Positions 46,266 to 57,104 of a DNA stretch of 64,000 nucleotides are shown here, piece after piece. The stretch's first letter is position 1, and each line of letters begins with the position of its first letter. The notes under the pieces were generated by a model. That model was given only the letters and a program-made list of their open reading frames with translations. It was not told where the DNA came from and ran no database searches. The translations under genes and the position numbers were made by a program. This stretch comes from Saccopteryx bilineata (lineage: Eukaryota; Chordata; Mammalia; Chiroptera; Emballonuridae), in assembly GCF_036850765.1 (NCBI RefSeq), contig NC_089493.1, positions 167,512,140 to 167,576,139 of the forward strand, written 5' to 3'.

Positions 46266-46640
46266 TTTTTTTTTCTTTTGTATTTTTCCGAAGCCAGAAA
46301 TGGGGAGGCAGTCAGACAGACTCCCGCATGCACCCGACCAGGATCCACCCAGCACGCCCACCAGGGGGCGATGCTCTGCCCGTTCCGGGGCGTCGCTCTG
46401 TTGCGACCAGAGCCACTCTAGCGCCTGAGGCAGAGGCCACAGAGCCATCCTCAGCGCCCGGGCCAACTTTGCTCCAATGGAGCCTTGGCTGCGGGAGGGG
46501 AAGAGAGAAACAGGGAGGAAGGAGAGGGGGAGGGGTGGAGAAGCAGATGGGTGCTTCTCCTGTGTGCCCTGGCCGGAAATCGAACCTGGGACTCCTGCAC
46601 GCCAGGCCAACGCTCTACCACTGAGCCAACCAGCCAGGGC
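46266..46640 (-). repeat. SINE family A (A3)
   Basis: Reverse A3 (GAAGCCAGAAATGGGG, GCCAACTTTGCTCC). TSD ATGGTAGTAAATTCT / ATGGTAGTAAAGTCT. Confidence 0.94.
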
Positions 46641-46654
46641 CTATGGTAGTAAAG

Positions 46655-46733
46655 TCTTTTTTTTATTTTTTTATTTTTTATTTATTCATTTTATTTATTC
46701 ATTTTAGAGAGGAGAGGGAGAGGGAGGGAGGGG

Positions 46734-46783
<50 letters not shown>

Positions 46784-46917
46784 GAGAGAGAGAGAAGGGG
46801 GAAGGAGCTGGAAGCATCAACTCCTATTTGTGCCTTGACCAGGCAAGCCCAGGGTTTCGAACCGGCGACCTCAGCATTCCAGGTCGACGCTTTATCCACT
46901 GCGCCACCACAGGTCAG
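46655..46917 (-). repeat. SINE family B with long (GA)n
   Basis: Reverse B. A GA run at about 46737-46780 follows the TTTATTCATTT tail; then GAAGCATCAACTCCTATTTG, CGAACCGGCGACCTCAGC, GCGCCACCACAGGTCAG. Confidence 0.93.
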
Positions 46918-48360
46918 CCAGTAAATTCTTATTTAAAAGAAACAACTAGAAGTCTCCTCTTCATTCTCTTTTTTGTAGGTTGAATGTACCTCTCATAGTT
47001 GAAACCCTCCTTAATTACCTTTTGTCTTCCTATATTCCTGTATATCAGATTATCTTTTTAATTTTCACATATATGTGCTAGAAAGGATGGGGACGAAGAA
47101 AAAATCTCAATAATTGAGGACTTTTGGTAACCATAACTTCCTGATAACCAGTTCTGCTTTAATTGCGGAAAGTTTGCCAGTTTTAGTGAAACCTCTTCCA
47201 TATTCTCTAAAACAGAACTGAGGCAGAGTGGCAAGTACATGGCCCATGGTGCCACAAACAGCTGAACCCAACCCACTCCTGAAGACAGGCAAGCTGAAGA
47301 CAGCTTCATACGAGACAGCCTCAGAATCATGTTCAGTATAACAAACACTTCAGGCAGCTCTCATCAGTTGATGTGAGGTTCAGTCTATTGGTAGTGTCTG
47401 TGGCCCCAAAGCTGCCATTATAATTCAGAGGAACAGAGAAAATTTCTCACCTCTACTCTGGCCTCAAATTCTGAACCTTGTCTTCTTGTATTAATTAAGG
47501 TACTTTTATTTACAAGTATTTAAAACTAACAGTGCTAACTGAAGGTTTTGGAAGAATTCTAGGGTGTCTCATGGAATCAAATGAAGATGACAGAACAAGA
47601 CTTGGGAAAGAATTGCAGTGCTATTCCCTGCTCACTCATCTCTGCCTAGTCTATCAATGCTGGTCTTCCATTATTTACATTCAGTGGAAATTCCAACTGA
47701 TTAGTAAGAAATTGAATTCCTGTTTTATTAATAATGATCAAAGTTCTTTGTATTTATAGGAGGTAATTTTTCCTATCTTAGGTTCTACTTTTTGTAAAAA
47801 CTTATAACCATTTTAGTTAGATAAAAATATTTGTCAAACACTTCTTTCCCTTATTCACTGTTATCTCATATTCTTTGTTTAAGATTTTCTTTATGATTTA
47901 GAGTTTACAACAGACACAATCTCTGGAAGGTATTCTGTTCTGTTCTATAGTGATGCCTTTTTTCATTGAGATTTGTCTAACTTTTTGACTCAAGAACCAA
48001 CCCCCCTTGCTGTCAGATGACACATCCCTTTGTTGTCAGCTTGAGGTCCTTTACCTCTTTCTCTTGTTTTTATCAGTCTTCCTCTGGGTCTCAATAGTAA
48101 ATGCCAAAACTTCTTGAGATTGGATATAAAGGAAAGGTAAACTATAGAATAAAGCCGAAGAGCTCTCTTGATTAAAGTCTTCAGGTTTTGTGACATTTTA
48201 TCTGACTACACAGGGGACTTAGAAAACAAAACAATAAACCCACCTAACTTCCTAGGTCTGTATGAGCTCTTTTTTAGTTCCAGGTCAGGGAAACAGGTTT
48301 GTAGAGATTACAAGTTACTCAAGACCATTACTTTTTTGTATTATGTATGAACTAGGATTT
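46918..48360. other. NDFIP1 intron 2, unassigned stretch
   Basis: No named repeat or exon. A 96-codon reverse frame at 47058-47348 has no support. Confidence 0.4.
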
Positions 48361-48370
48361 TCCATTTTTA

Positions 48371-48816
48371 CTTTTTTTTTTTTTTTTTGTATTTTTCTGA
48401 AGCTGGAAACCGGGAGAGACAGTCAGACAGACTCCCGCATGTGCCCGACCGGGATCCACCCGGCACGCCCACCAGGGGCGAAGCTCTGCCCACCAGGGGG
48501 TGACGCTCTGCCCACCAGGGGGCGACGCTCTGCCCACCAGGGGACGACGCTCTGCCCCTCTGGGGCATCGCTCTGCCTCGACCAGAGCCACTCTAGCGCC
48601 TGGGGCAGAGGCCAAGGAGCCATCCCCAGCGCCCAGGCCATCTTTGCTCCAATGGAGCCTTGGCTGTGGGAGGGGAAGAGAGAGACAGAGAGGAAGGAGA
48701 GGGGGAGGGGTGGAGAAGCAGATGGGCGCTTCTCCTGTGTGCCCTGGCCGGGAATTGAACCTGGGACTTCTGCATACCAGGCCGACGCTCTACCACTGAG
48801 CCAACTGGCCAGGGCC
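48371..48816 (-). repeat. SINE family A (A1) with four or five modules
   Basis: Reverse A1 carrying an expanded array of CCACCAGGGGG(C/T)GACGCTCTGC-type units at about 48469-48560, the longest here. It sits in the T-rich tail of the next element. Confidence 0.93.
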
Positions 48817-48819
48817 TTA

Positions 48820-49188
48820 CCTTTTTTTTTTTTTTTAAAGGAATTTTATTTATTTTTAGAGCAAGAGAGTGAGAGACAGGAAGAGAGAGAGAGAGGGTGA
48901 GAAGCACCACCTTGTAGTTGTTTTCACTTTAGTTGCTTATAGATTGCTTCTAATATGTGCCTTGACCAGGGCCATGTCAGTGACCCCTTGCTCAGGCCAG
49001 CAGTCTTGGGCTTTTCATGCCAGCGACCTTTGGGCTCAAGGTGGAGAGTTTGGGGATGGTGTGAACGATTTCCTGTTCAAGCCAATGACCCTGTGCTGAT
49101 GACTCCGCTCTCAGAGCCAGTGATCTTGGGGCGACCTCAGTGTTCTGGGTTGATGCTTTATGCACTGTCACCTCTGGTCAGGCCCATT
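48820..49188 (-). repeat. Older family C-like SINE
   Basis: Reverse: GAGAAGCACCACCTTGTAG, GTGCCTTGACCAGGGCCATG, CAGCGACCTTTGGGCTCAAG, CTGTCACCTCTGGTCAGG. CCATTTTTACTTTT before 48371 recurs at about 49191, so this is the outer element and the A1 copy landed in its tail. Confidence 0.82.
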
Positions 49189-49267
49189 TTTACTTTTTAT
49201 TTTTTTCAAAGGAAACCTCTAAAATGGCATAAATGGCCTTCACTCTCCCTTTGTTAAATTAACAAGG

Positions 49268-49458
49268 TTTATTTATTTATTTTAAATAAGAGGAGGAGAG
49301 ATAGAGAGACAGACTCCCGCATGCGCCCTGACCGGGATCTACCCGGCAACCCCCGTGTGAGACCTTTGCTCGAATCAGCCGAGCCGTCCTCAGCATGCTC
49401 AGCACCACAGCACCCAGGGCAGCTAGCTGCTCTGTCCACTGAGCAATCTGGCCAGGGC
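49268..49458 (-). repeat. Older short family A-like SINE
   Basis: Reverse: CAGACTCCCGCATGCGCCC, ACCGGGATCTACCCGGCAAC, CTGAGCAATCTGGCCAGGGC. It lacks the GGAGCAAAGATGG core and modules. Confidence 0.82.
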
Positions 49459-50035
49459 AACATGACTTATTTTTTTTAGATAAATGTTAATAAATTACTC
49501 TGTATATTTATTAGTCTATTTATGAGGAAAACAGAAACAGAATGCAGCATACATGTTGGTGAGGGAAAGAATCACTAACCATTGTTTTGTATATTCACTT
49601 TACCTATTTTAAATTGTAATATATGAGTTTGAACAGTCTAACAAATACTGGGTTTTTTGTTTTGAATGTACTAAAGAAACTTGAAAAGATTGTCATTAAA
49701 CTTTTCATGGAAGCTTGAAATCTTATGCACTCTATATGGAAGGATTCCATTTTTAAAAATCTTTTGAAATAGAGAAATAAAAATGTCCTTGTTTTTCCTC
49801 AGCTTTAGGTAATAGATGTTGGTTTCATTCATGTATTAAAAATTACTGTGGCAGTTGGCTAATTCAAATTGTACATTTCTGATTTGATTAAAAGAAAAAA
49901 TTTTATAGGAGGTTATATATGGAATATTTTATAATATATTATAAATGTGTCTATATGTATACATGCATATATATGTATGTGTGTGTATGTATGTTGGTTA
50001 TTTTATTTTTAGTTATAGCATGAGAAAAAATTTTT
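49459..50035. other. NDFIP1 intron 2, AT-rich stretch
   Basis: No gene. About 49925-50000 is a TA/TG mixed simple repeat. Confidence 0.45.
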
Positions 50036-50338
50036 TTTTGTCACAGAGACAGAGAGAGGGACAGATAGGGACAGATTGACAGGAAGGGAGAGAGATGAAA
50101 AGCATCAATTCTTCATGGCACCTTAGCTGTTCACTGATTGCTTTCTCATATATGCCTTGACCAGGAGGCTGCAGCAGACTGAGTGACCCCTTGCTCAAGC
50201 CAGCGACCTTGTTCTCAAGTTGGTGAGCCTTGTTCAAACCAGATGAACCCGTGCTTAAGCCAGTGACCTTGGGGTTTCGAACCCGGGTTCTCCGTGTCCC
50301 ATTCTGACGCTCTATCCACTGTGCCACTGCCTGGTCAG
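50036..50338 (-). repeat. SINE family C
   Basis: Reverse C: CACAGAGACAGAGAGAGGGA, GAGATGAAAAGCATCAATTC, CCACTGCCTGGTCAG. GCATGAGAAA / ACATGAGAAA on the two sides. Confidence 0.92.
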
Positions 50339-50682
50339 ACATGAGAAAGTTTCTTAAATTGAATTAGGTGGTAGCTTTAGTTTTAATAACACATTTCCCT
50401 GTATTTTCTTCTTGAAAGCTTTGATATTTTATTTTTCCCATTTAGATCTGCATTCCATCTGGAGTTGTTTTTTCTGTGTAGTGTGAGGTAGCAGTTAAGA
50501 TTAAGTTGTTTTTCCAAATAGATATCCAGTTTGTCTAGTGCCATTACTCAAAAAAAAAAAATCTTTTCTCCATTATTCTACAGTGTCATTAAAATAGGGG
50601 ACCACGTATGTGGGGATCTGTTTCTGAACTCAGTCTTCTGTTCTTTAGTCTATTTATCTTTGTGCCTGTGCCCTACTGTCTT

Positions 50683-51078
50683 TTTTTTTTTTTGCATTTT
50701 TCTGAAGCTGGAAACAGGGAGAGACAGTCAGACAGACTCCCGCATGTGCCCGACCGGGATCCACCCGGCACGCCCACCAGGGGGCTACGCTCTGCCCACC
50801 AGGGGGCGATGCTCTGCCCATCCTGGGCGTCGCCATGTTGCGACCAGAGCCACTCTAGTGCCTGGGGCAGAGACCACAGAGCCATCCCCAGCGCCCGGGC
50901 CATCTCTGCTCCAATGGAGCCTTGGCTGCGGGAGGGGAAGAGAGAGACAGAGAGGAAGGCGTGGCGGAGGGGTGGAGAAGCAAATGGGCGCTTCTCCTAT
51001 GTGCCCTGGCCGGGAATCGAACCTGGGTCCTCCGCACGCTAGGCCGACGCTCTACCGCTGAGCCAACCGGCCAGGGCC
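50683..51078 (-). repeat. SINE family A (A2) nested in L1
   Basis: Reverse full-length A2. TSD TGCCCTACTGTCTT at 50669-50682 and 51079-51092. Confidence 0.96.
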
Positions 51079-51115
51079 TGCCCTACTGTCTTAATTGGGG
51101 AACATTATAATCTTG

Positions 51116-51440
51116 TTTTTTTTCTTCATAGACAGAGAGAGAGTCAGAGAGAGGGATAGACAGGGACAGACAGACAGGAACAGAGAGATGAGAAGCATCA
51201 ATCATCAGTTTTTCATTGCAACCCCTTAGTTCATTGATTGCTTTCTCATATGTGCCTTGACTGCAGGCCTTCAGCAGACCGAATAACTCCTTGCTCGAGC
51301 CAGCGACCTTGGGCTCAAGCTGGTGAGCTTTTGCTCAAACCAGATGAGCCCGCGCTCAAGCTAGCGAGCTCGGGGTCTTGAACCTGGGTCTTCCACATCC
51401 CAGTCCGATGCTCTATCCACTGCACCACTGCCTGGTCAGG
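51116..51440 (-). repeat. SINE family C nested in L1
   Basis: Reverse C. TSD ATAATCTTG at 51107-51115 and from 51442. Confidence 0.94.
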
Positions 51441-51948
51441 CATAATCTTGATATCTAGTAATGTATATCCTTCGCCCTTTTTGTTCTTCAAGATTGCTTT
51501 GGTTCTGCTTGGCCATTTGCATTTCCATGTACATTGTAGAATTGTGTTGTCAGTTTTATAATGTGGAACAAAACAAAACCCTACAATTGTAGTTGGAATT
51601 ACATTTAATGCTTGGATCAGTTTGAAGAGAATTGACATCTTTATAGTATTACATCTCTAGTCTGGAATCATGATATACCCCTCCATTTATTAAGATCTCT
51701 TTTAATTTCTCTCAGTAATATTTTGTAAGTTTTAATATAGAGATCTTGCATATTTTTTGTTATATTTATTCCTAGGTATTCAGAATATTTTGGTGCTATT
51801 ACAAATGGTCCATACATAATTTTATTTTCTATTTGTTGTTGGTATCTGGAAATACAAGTAATGGTTTATATTAATTATGGATTCAGAGCCTTTGCTAACT
51901 TCATATAATTTCAGTAGTTTGTAGATACTCTTGGGTTTTCTATATATA

Positions 51949-52551
51949 TAAGGTCTACTGGAAAGTTCTGTCTGTTTTTGGAATAAAACAAAATACAAAT
52001 TTTTCTTACCGTCAATAAACTTTATTAAATAATATATTTCCACACCAATCCTATCTTCCGAATATGGTCCAAAATGGTTTGCTGAGCTGAATTAAGCCTT
52101 TCTGCGATCTCCGATGTTGTCAGAAAAGGATCTTGCTCCAACATGGTCTTAACAACATCGTCATCGATCAAAGATGATCGCCCAGAACGTGGCTTATCAG
52201 AAAGGTCAAAATCACCTGTTTCGAATTTTTCGAACCATCATCTGCATGTCCTATCAGAAACTGTACCTTCACCAAACACTTTCAATAAATTTCTACATGC
52301 TTCTGTAGCATTTCTTCCTTGTTGAAATTCGTAAAAATTACAGTGGCGTAAATGAACTTTATCAGTAGCCATGGGTACACTATCGCTTCACGCATAAGAC
52401 TAACGTGAATCAACTTTGTTTTAGTTAATTTGCAACGTCAGTATGTATACATTAGGTGATAAAAATAGAGAGGCACACATGTGCCAAATAAACATGTGCT
52501 TACGTGTCAAAACTTGTGATAGAAACGGACAGAACTTTCCGGTAGACCTTA
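51949..52551 (-). mobile_element. Mariner deletion derivative keeping the transposase N-terminal half
   Basis: 603 bp with about 28-bp inverted repeats (TAAGGTCTACTGGAAAGTTC and the mirror GAACTTTCCGGTAGACCTTA) and TA on both sides (51947-51948, 52552-52553). The minus strand holds the transposase start; the catalytic half is deleted and the frame runs into the 3' untranslated end shared with 60703-61476. Inserted in the L1. Confidence 0.93.
52025..52372 (-). pseudogene. Mariner transposase, N-terminal DNA-binding part only
   Basis: 116 codons from ATG (52372 down) to a stop at 52025-52027. The start MATDKVHLRHC and the following NATEACRNLL and RSGRSSLIDDD segments are the helix-turn-helix DNA-binding region of mariner transposases. 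One in-frame TGA interrupts it near residue 46. The catalytic DD(34)D domain is absent, so no active transposase can be made. Confidence 0.9.
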
Positions 52552-52553
52552 TA

Positions 52554-53105
52554 TAATCATGTCATCCATGATTATTGACAATTATTTCTTCCTTCCCAAT
52601 TCTTACGTTTTATATTTCCTTTCTTGCCACATTGCATCAACTAGTAGGACTTCTGAGATAATATTTGATCTTTAATCATACTTTATGGTGATAGTATAGT
52701 GGGCATTTTTGTCTAATTCTGTTATCTTAGGGAAGAAGGCTTTTAATAATTTACCATTAATTGACATTTACCCTAAGTTTTTTAGAAATTTGTGATCCAA
52801 TTAAGTAAGTTTTCTTTTATTCCTTTTTGCTGTTTTGTTATTAACAGGTATTGAATTTTATCAAATGCTTTCCTGTCCATGTGAAGACAATAGATTTTTT
52901 CCTTTTTTTGTTAATGAGGTGCATTGTATTGATTGATCATTTTAATGATTATCAAATAATTAATAATTTGATATAAAATTACAGTAAAGTCGGAAGTTAA
53001 TTACAACTAACCAAAAGAAGAAAAAAAATGGTAATCTTCATAAACTATAGGATTTTTAAAAAATTGTTGCTTTTTCAAAAATTGTACAGAAGTTTAATCC
53101 ATTTG
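52554..53105. other. NDFIP1 intron 2: end of L1 and unassigned DNA
   Basis: L1 ORF2 sequence continues to about 52985; beyond it nothing is recognised. Confidence 0.45.
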
Positions 53106-53122
53106 TAAATAGATTTTTTCCT

Positions 53123-53151
53123 GTGCTCGCTTCGGCAGCACATATACTAAA
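53123..53151 (+). pseudogene. U6 snRNA 5' fragment, retroposed
   Basis: GTGCTCGCTTCGGCAGCACA followed by TATACTAAA is the exact first 29 nt of U6 snRNA (5' stem-loop). It breaks off there. A perfect 17-bp duplication, TAAATAGATTTTTTCCT, flanks it at 53106-53122 and 53148-53164 (the last four bases of the U6 match overlap the right copy). There is no A tail. Not a functional U6 gene: it lacks the catalytic region and the TATA/PSE promoter. Confidence 0.93.
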
Positions 53152-53164
53152 TAGATTTTTTCCT

Positions 53165-53502
53165 AATAATAAATACTGAATCTTTTATAGTAGAATTCAA
53201 TGAGAATGAAGATAGAGCATGAAGGAGAGGAAAGGAAAGCTTTAATGCGGATAAATAATGGTTCTATAATTGATGAGAGACCTTAGGCACACCCAGAAAA
53301 CAGTCCCTGGGGAAAAGAAAGTGCCAGAACAGCCCCGGCAGAAAGGAGTTTTCACTTCCTTTTAAGTTGATGTCCATGTTTATAAGTGGGAGGAAACCGT
53401 GGGACAGGTTTACAAACACACACAGGTGAAGCATTTTTAGTTTAAATGTTTTTCTTATGCCATTATTAATATTAAATGCCTTTGTGAACGTACCACATAA
53501 CA
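53165..53502. other. NDFIP1 intron 2, unassigned stretch
   Basis: Nothing recognised. A 95-codon reverse frame at 53264-53551 runs into the next SINE and is not supported. Confidence 0.4.
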
Positions 53503-53517
53503 ATTGAAAAAAGTGTT

Positions 53518-53844
53518 GCCTGACCAGGTGGTGGCACAGTGGATAGAGCATCTGACTGGGATGTGGAGGACCCAGGTTTGAGACTCCAAGGTCGTCAGCT
53601 TGAGCACAGGCTCATCTGGTTTGAGCAAAGCTCACCAGCTTGAGCCCAAGGTCACTGGCTCGAGCAAGGGGTTATTCAGTCTGCTGCAGCCCCACAGTCA
53701 AGGCACATATGAGAAAGCAATCAATGAACAACAAGGTGTCGCAACAAGAAACTGATGATTGATGCTTCTCATCTCTCTCTGTCCCTGTCTGTCCCTCTCT
53801 CTGACTCTCTCTCTGTCTCTGTAAAAAAAAAAAAAAAAAAAAAA
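53518..53844 (+). repeat. SINE family C
   Basis: Full-length C: GCCTGACCAGGTGGTGGCAC, GGGTTATTCAGTCTGCTGC, TGATTGATGCTTCTCATCTC, poly-A. Perfect TSD ATTGAAAAAAGTGTT at 53503-53517 and 53845-53859. Confidence 0.97.
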
Positions 53845-54092
53845 ATTGAAAAAAGTGTTCAAAGTGTTTAGGAGAGCAAAGTGAGTCTGGAATTTAAATG
53901 ATTGAAAATATTATAGATAAAATTAAATACCATTTGCACTTTCATAGTCATCTATAAATATCTTTTAATCCAATTACTTTATATATGCTATTAGAGGAGT
54001 GCCTGGTTTTTGTTCATTAGAGTCTGTGGAAATCTTTTTTCCCCTCAATCCAGCTATCATCAGGTAATTGTAACTTCCTTTTTATTCTGCAG

Positions 54093-54223
54093 TGTATTTT
54101 GAGTACAAAGATGAGTCTGGATTTCCAAAGCCCCCATCCTACAATGTGGCTACAACACTGCCGACTTATGATGAAGCCGAGAGGACCAAGGCTGAAGCTA
54201 CTATTCCTTTGGTTCCTGGAAGA
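54093..54223 (+). CDS. NDFIP1: NDFIP1 exon 3 (residues 51-94)
   Basis: After joining to the G of exon 2 it reads V-YFEYKDESGFPKPPSY, NVATTLPTYDEAERTKAEAT, IPLVPGR. Acceptor TTCTGCAG; donor GTAAGT after AGA, phase 0. It contains the second PY motif PPSY at 64-67 and the weaker third LPTY at 73-76; these three motifs are what bind the WW domains of NEDD4, ITCH and relatives. YKDESGFPKPPSYNVATTLP is nearly invariant in the family as I know it. Residue 51 is Val and 54 Glu where I recall Ala and Asp in human; both are conservative. The frame running past 54223 into the intron is read-through. Confidence 0.97.
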
Positions 54224-55230
54224 GTAAGTCCATGGGAATCAAGTTACAGTATTTTCATTGTCCATTTTGATTTATGATTTTATTGATTAGGAAAAGTACA
54301 AATAATGTTTTAAAACAAGCACATTTTATTTACTCTCACTTTGGGAGAGTAAACTCTTACCTCTTTTTGAAAATGGTGAGGAAAAGGTACAAATGAACAG
54401 AAAATCACTAGTCAAGGCAGCTCCCTTTCCCTGTATCTTCATTGCTACCACTGCTTTGCCAGGTCTCCTGACATGGCTGACGTGTCTTAGAGCAGGAGCT
54501 GATTTAGGAAAACACTGACTTCGCCTTGATTCTGCACACGTAAATTTTTGGTGTTAGGTAGATAGCTGCTAGCAAGATTTATAGAGATAATAAATAACTA
54601 AGTGCAACTTTATGGAATTAAATTCAAAAAGATCCTAACTCATCTAAGATGACCCTTGTGCCAGTGCCAGTCCTGATTACTCCCTCTATGGGGGCGCAGT
54701 GATTTCAGATCCCGTCTGGTCTGGTGTTAATTCCTGGGAGTGTGGGGTGTGGTGAAAGCCAGCGGGAGATTTGGGGGCAGTTTTGTTTCTTGATGTCAGC
54801 CCTGTAAGTGATGTAGAGATGGTTTAAATATTCATCCAGGTTGAAGCTGGTACAGGTAGGGCCTTGGGCCAGATCTTGGGAGAATGGGGAGCAGGATCCA
54901 GTCCCCAGGAATGTGGGATGATCAGAGTGCCAGACTCTAGTGGCAGGAAACTAGACTGAAAGACAAGAAAGAGTGGCCCTGGCACAGGCTCCAGAAGTGC
55001 AGGCCTTAGGGTAGCGAACTGTGTACAGACCACACCTGTAGGGGTGGGTCTTCTAAACCACTGTGTGGCAGTCTAGGTTAGGCTGATTGTGCGCGGTGAT
55101 TTGCATTCAGTTCTTGTAGGTGCAACGGAGCAACTAAGAACCCTTTTGGAGCTTCTTGTCTGAGGACAAAACAGTCTTGATGTAACTACCATGTATTGGA
55201 AATAAACGTGATTGGTTATACTTGGTGCTT
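54224..55230 (+). other. NDFIP1 intron 3, first part
   Basis: No named repeat or exon. A 69-codon reverse frame at 54824-55033 is unsupported. Confidence 0.45.
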
Positions 55231-55234
55231 TTAT

Positions 55235-55800
55235 ATAGTACCTTATATATTGTTTTCAGTCTTCACAGTAACCTCACAGGGTAGGGATTATATTGTTCCC
55301 CCTTTTTTTTTTTTTTTGTATTTTTCTGAAGCTGGAAATGGGGAGAGACAGACAGACTCCCGCATGCACCTGACTGGGATCCACCCGGCACGCCCACCAG
55401 GGGCAACGCTCTGCCCACCAGGGGGCGATGCTCTGCCCCTCCGGGGCGTCGCTCTGTTGCAACCAGAGCCACTCTAGCGCCTGGGGCAGAGGCCAAGGAG
55501 CCATCCCCAGCGCCCGGGCCATCTTTGCTCCAACGGAGCCTCGGCTGCGGGGGAGGGGAAGAGAGAGACAGAGAGGAAGGAGAGGGGGAGGGGTGGAGAA
55601 GCAAATGGGCGCTTCTCCTGTGTGCCCTGGCCTGGAATCGAACCCGGGACTTCTGCACTCCAGGCTGACGCTCTACAACTGAGCCAGCCGGCCAGGGCCC
55701 CTTTTTTTTTTTTAACGATGCAAAAACTGAGTCCCAGAGAGATTAAGTAGTTTGCCCAAAGCATGTAGCTAATGCGTAACATAGATGAGAGCCACACCCA
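55235..55800 (-). repeat. MIR element split by a SINE
   Basis: Antisense MIR order: TTTTCAGTCTTCACAGTAAC, CCTCACAGGGTAGGGATTAT, then after the SINE ATGCAAAAACTGAGTCCCAG, AGTAGTTTGCCCAAAGCATG. Confidence 0.78.
55308..55697 (-). repeat. SINE family A (A1) nested in MIR
   Basis: Reverse full-length A1, two modules; host CCCCTTTTTT at both ends. Confidence 0.94.
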
Positions 55801-55893
55801 GGCATTGTAGACTCCAAAGTCCTTGTGTGTACTCTGTAGATCTGTTGGAATATATGACAACTGTCCTATGGAAATAGACCAGGAGAACTCTTT

Positions 55894-56277
55894 TTTTTTT
55901 TTTTTTAATTTTATTTTATTTTTCTGAAGTTGGAAATGGGGAGGCAGTCAGACAGACTCCCACATGTGCCCAACCGGGATCCACCCGACATGCCCACCGG
56001 AGGGCGATGCTCTGCCCATCTGGGGCGTCGCTCTGTTGCAACCAGAGCCATTCTAGCGCCTGAGGCAGAGGCCACAGAGCCATCCTCAGCGGCCGGGCCA
56101 ACTTTGCTCCCATGGAGTCTTGGCTGCGGGAGGGGAAGAGAGAGACAGAGAGGAAGGAGAGGGGGAGGGGTGGAGAAGCAAATGGGCTCTTCTCCTGTGT
56201 GCCCTGGCTGGGAATCGAACCTGGGACTCCTGCACGCCAGGCCGACACTCTACCACTGAGCCAACTGGCCAGGGCTA
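55894..56277 (-). repeat. SINE family A (A3)
   Basis: Reverse A3 (GAAGTTGGAAATGGGG, GCCAACTTTGCTCC). TSD CCAGGAGAACTCTTT at 55879-55893 and 56279-56293. Confidence 0.96.
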
Positions 56278-56322
56278 CCCAGGAGAACTCTTTAGAATAC
56301 TTTTATTTCTCAAGTGTATGTA

Positions 56323-56414
56323 CAGGGGTGGGAAAAATTAGATTCACAGTTATACAACAAATAAAAAACTGTTATATGTACTCAAAATTGTAAGCCTACT
56401 TTTGCCCATACCTG
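56323..56414. mobile_element. Small mariner-type MITE
   Basis: Starts CAGGGGTGGGAAAAATTAG and ends CTACTTTTGCCCATACCTG, an imperfect inverted repeat, with TA at 56321-56322 and 56415-56416. 92 bp, noncoding. Confidence 0.8.
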
Positions 56415-56472
56415 TATTTAGGAACATCTTAAAGGGTTATGTTATTTAGCAAACCTATATGGAGCACTTTTT

Positions 56473-56869
56473 TTTTTTTTTTTTTTCATTTTTCTGAAGC
56501 TGGAAACAGGGAGAGACAGTCAGACAGACTCCCGCATGCGCCCGACCGGGATCCACCCGGCACGCCCACCAGGGGCGACGCTCTGCCCACCAGGGGGCGA
56601 TGCTCTGCCCATCCTGGGCGTCGCCATGTTGCGACCAGAGCCACTCTAGCGCCTGGGGCAGAGGCCACAGAGCCATCCCCAGCGCCCGGGCCATCTTTGC
56701 TCCAATGGAGCCTTGGCTGCAGGAGGGGATGAGAGAAACAGAGAGGGAAAGCGCGGCGGAGGGGTGGAGAAGCAAATGGGCGCTTCTCCTGTGTGCCCTG
56801 GCCAGAAATCGAACCCGGGTCCTCCGCACGCTAGGCCGACGCTCTACCGCTGAGCCAACCGGCCAGGGC
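56473..56869 (-). repeat. SINE family A (A2)
   Basis: Reverse full-length A2 with GCGCGGCGGAGG. TSD TGGAGCACTTTTT at 56460-56472 and 56870-56882. Confidence 0.96.
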
Positions 56870-56943
56870 CTGGAGCACTTTTTATACAGTGTACAGGCTA
56901 TGTATGATATTTTGTAGTGAGTAGATAGAAAGGTCATATAAGG

Positions 56944-57096
56944 CAGGGGTCTCAAACTCGGCCCGCCGAACAATTTTGTGCGGCCCGCAGACTAATCCAC
57001 GGGCTTACTTAATTTTATCCAAAATATTTTGAACTTCGTGGATTAGTCTTTGGGCCGCACAAAATTGTTCAGCGGGCCGCGAGTTTGAGACTCCTG
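56944..57096. mobile_element. Palindromic hAT MITE
   Basis: 153 bp with inverted arms of about 57 bp: CAGGGGTCTCAAACTCG ... GACTAATCCAC on the left, GTGGATTAGTC ... GAGTTTGAGACTCCTG on the right, enclosing about 40 bp. Perfect 8-bp TSD ATATAAGG at 56936-56943 and 57097-57104. Confidence 0.93.
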
Positions 57097-57104
57097 ATAT
57101 AAGG

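Larger units (their letters stand above)
50400..52985 (-). repeat. L1 ORF2 fragment, antisense to NDFIP1, with three insertions
   Basis: Antisense L1 ORF2 landmarks run in order: TCCATCTGGAGTTGTTTTTT, AAATAGATATCCAGTTTG, TGCTTTGGTTCTGCTTGGCC, GCTTGGATCAGTTTGAAGAG, TTATTCCTAGGTATTCAGAA, TTGAATTTTATCAAATGCTTTC, ATTGATTGATCATTTTAATG. Frames are broken. Interrupted by A2, C and a mariner element. Confidence 0.85.

Noticed and set aside
53123..53151. Functional U6 snRNA gene
   Set aside because: Only the first 29 nt are present, with no U6 promoter elements and no downstream catalytic region.
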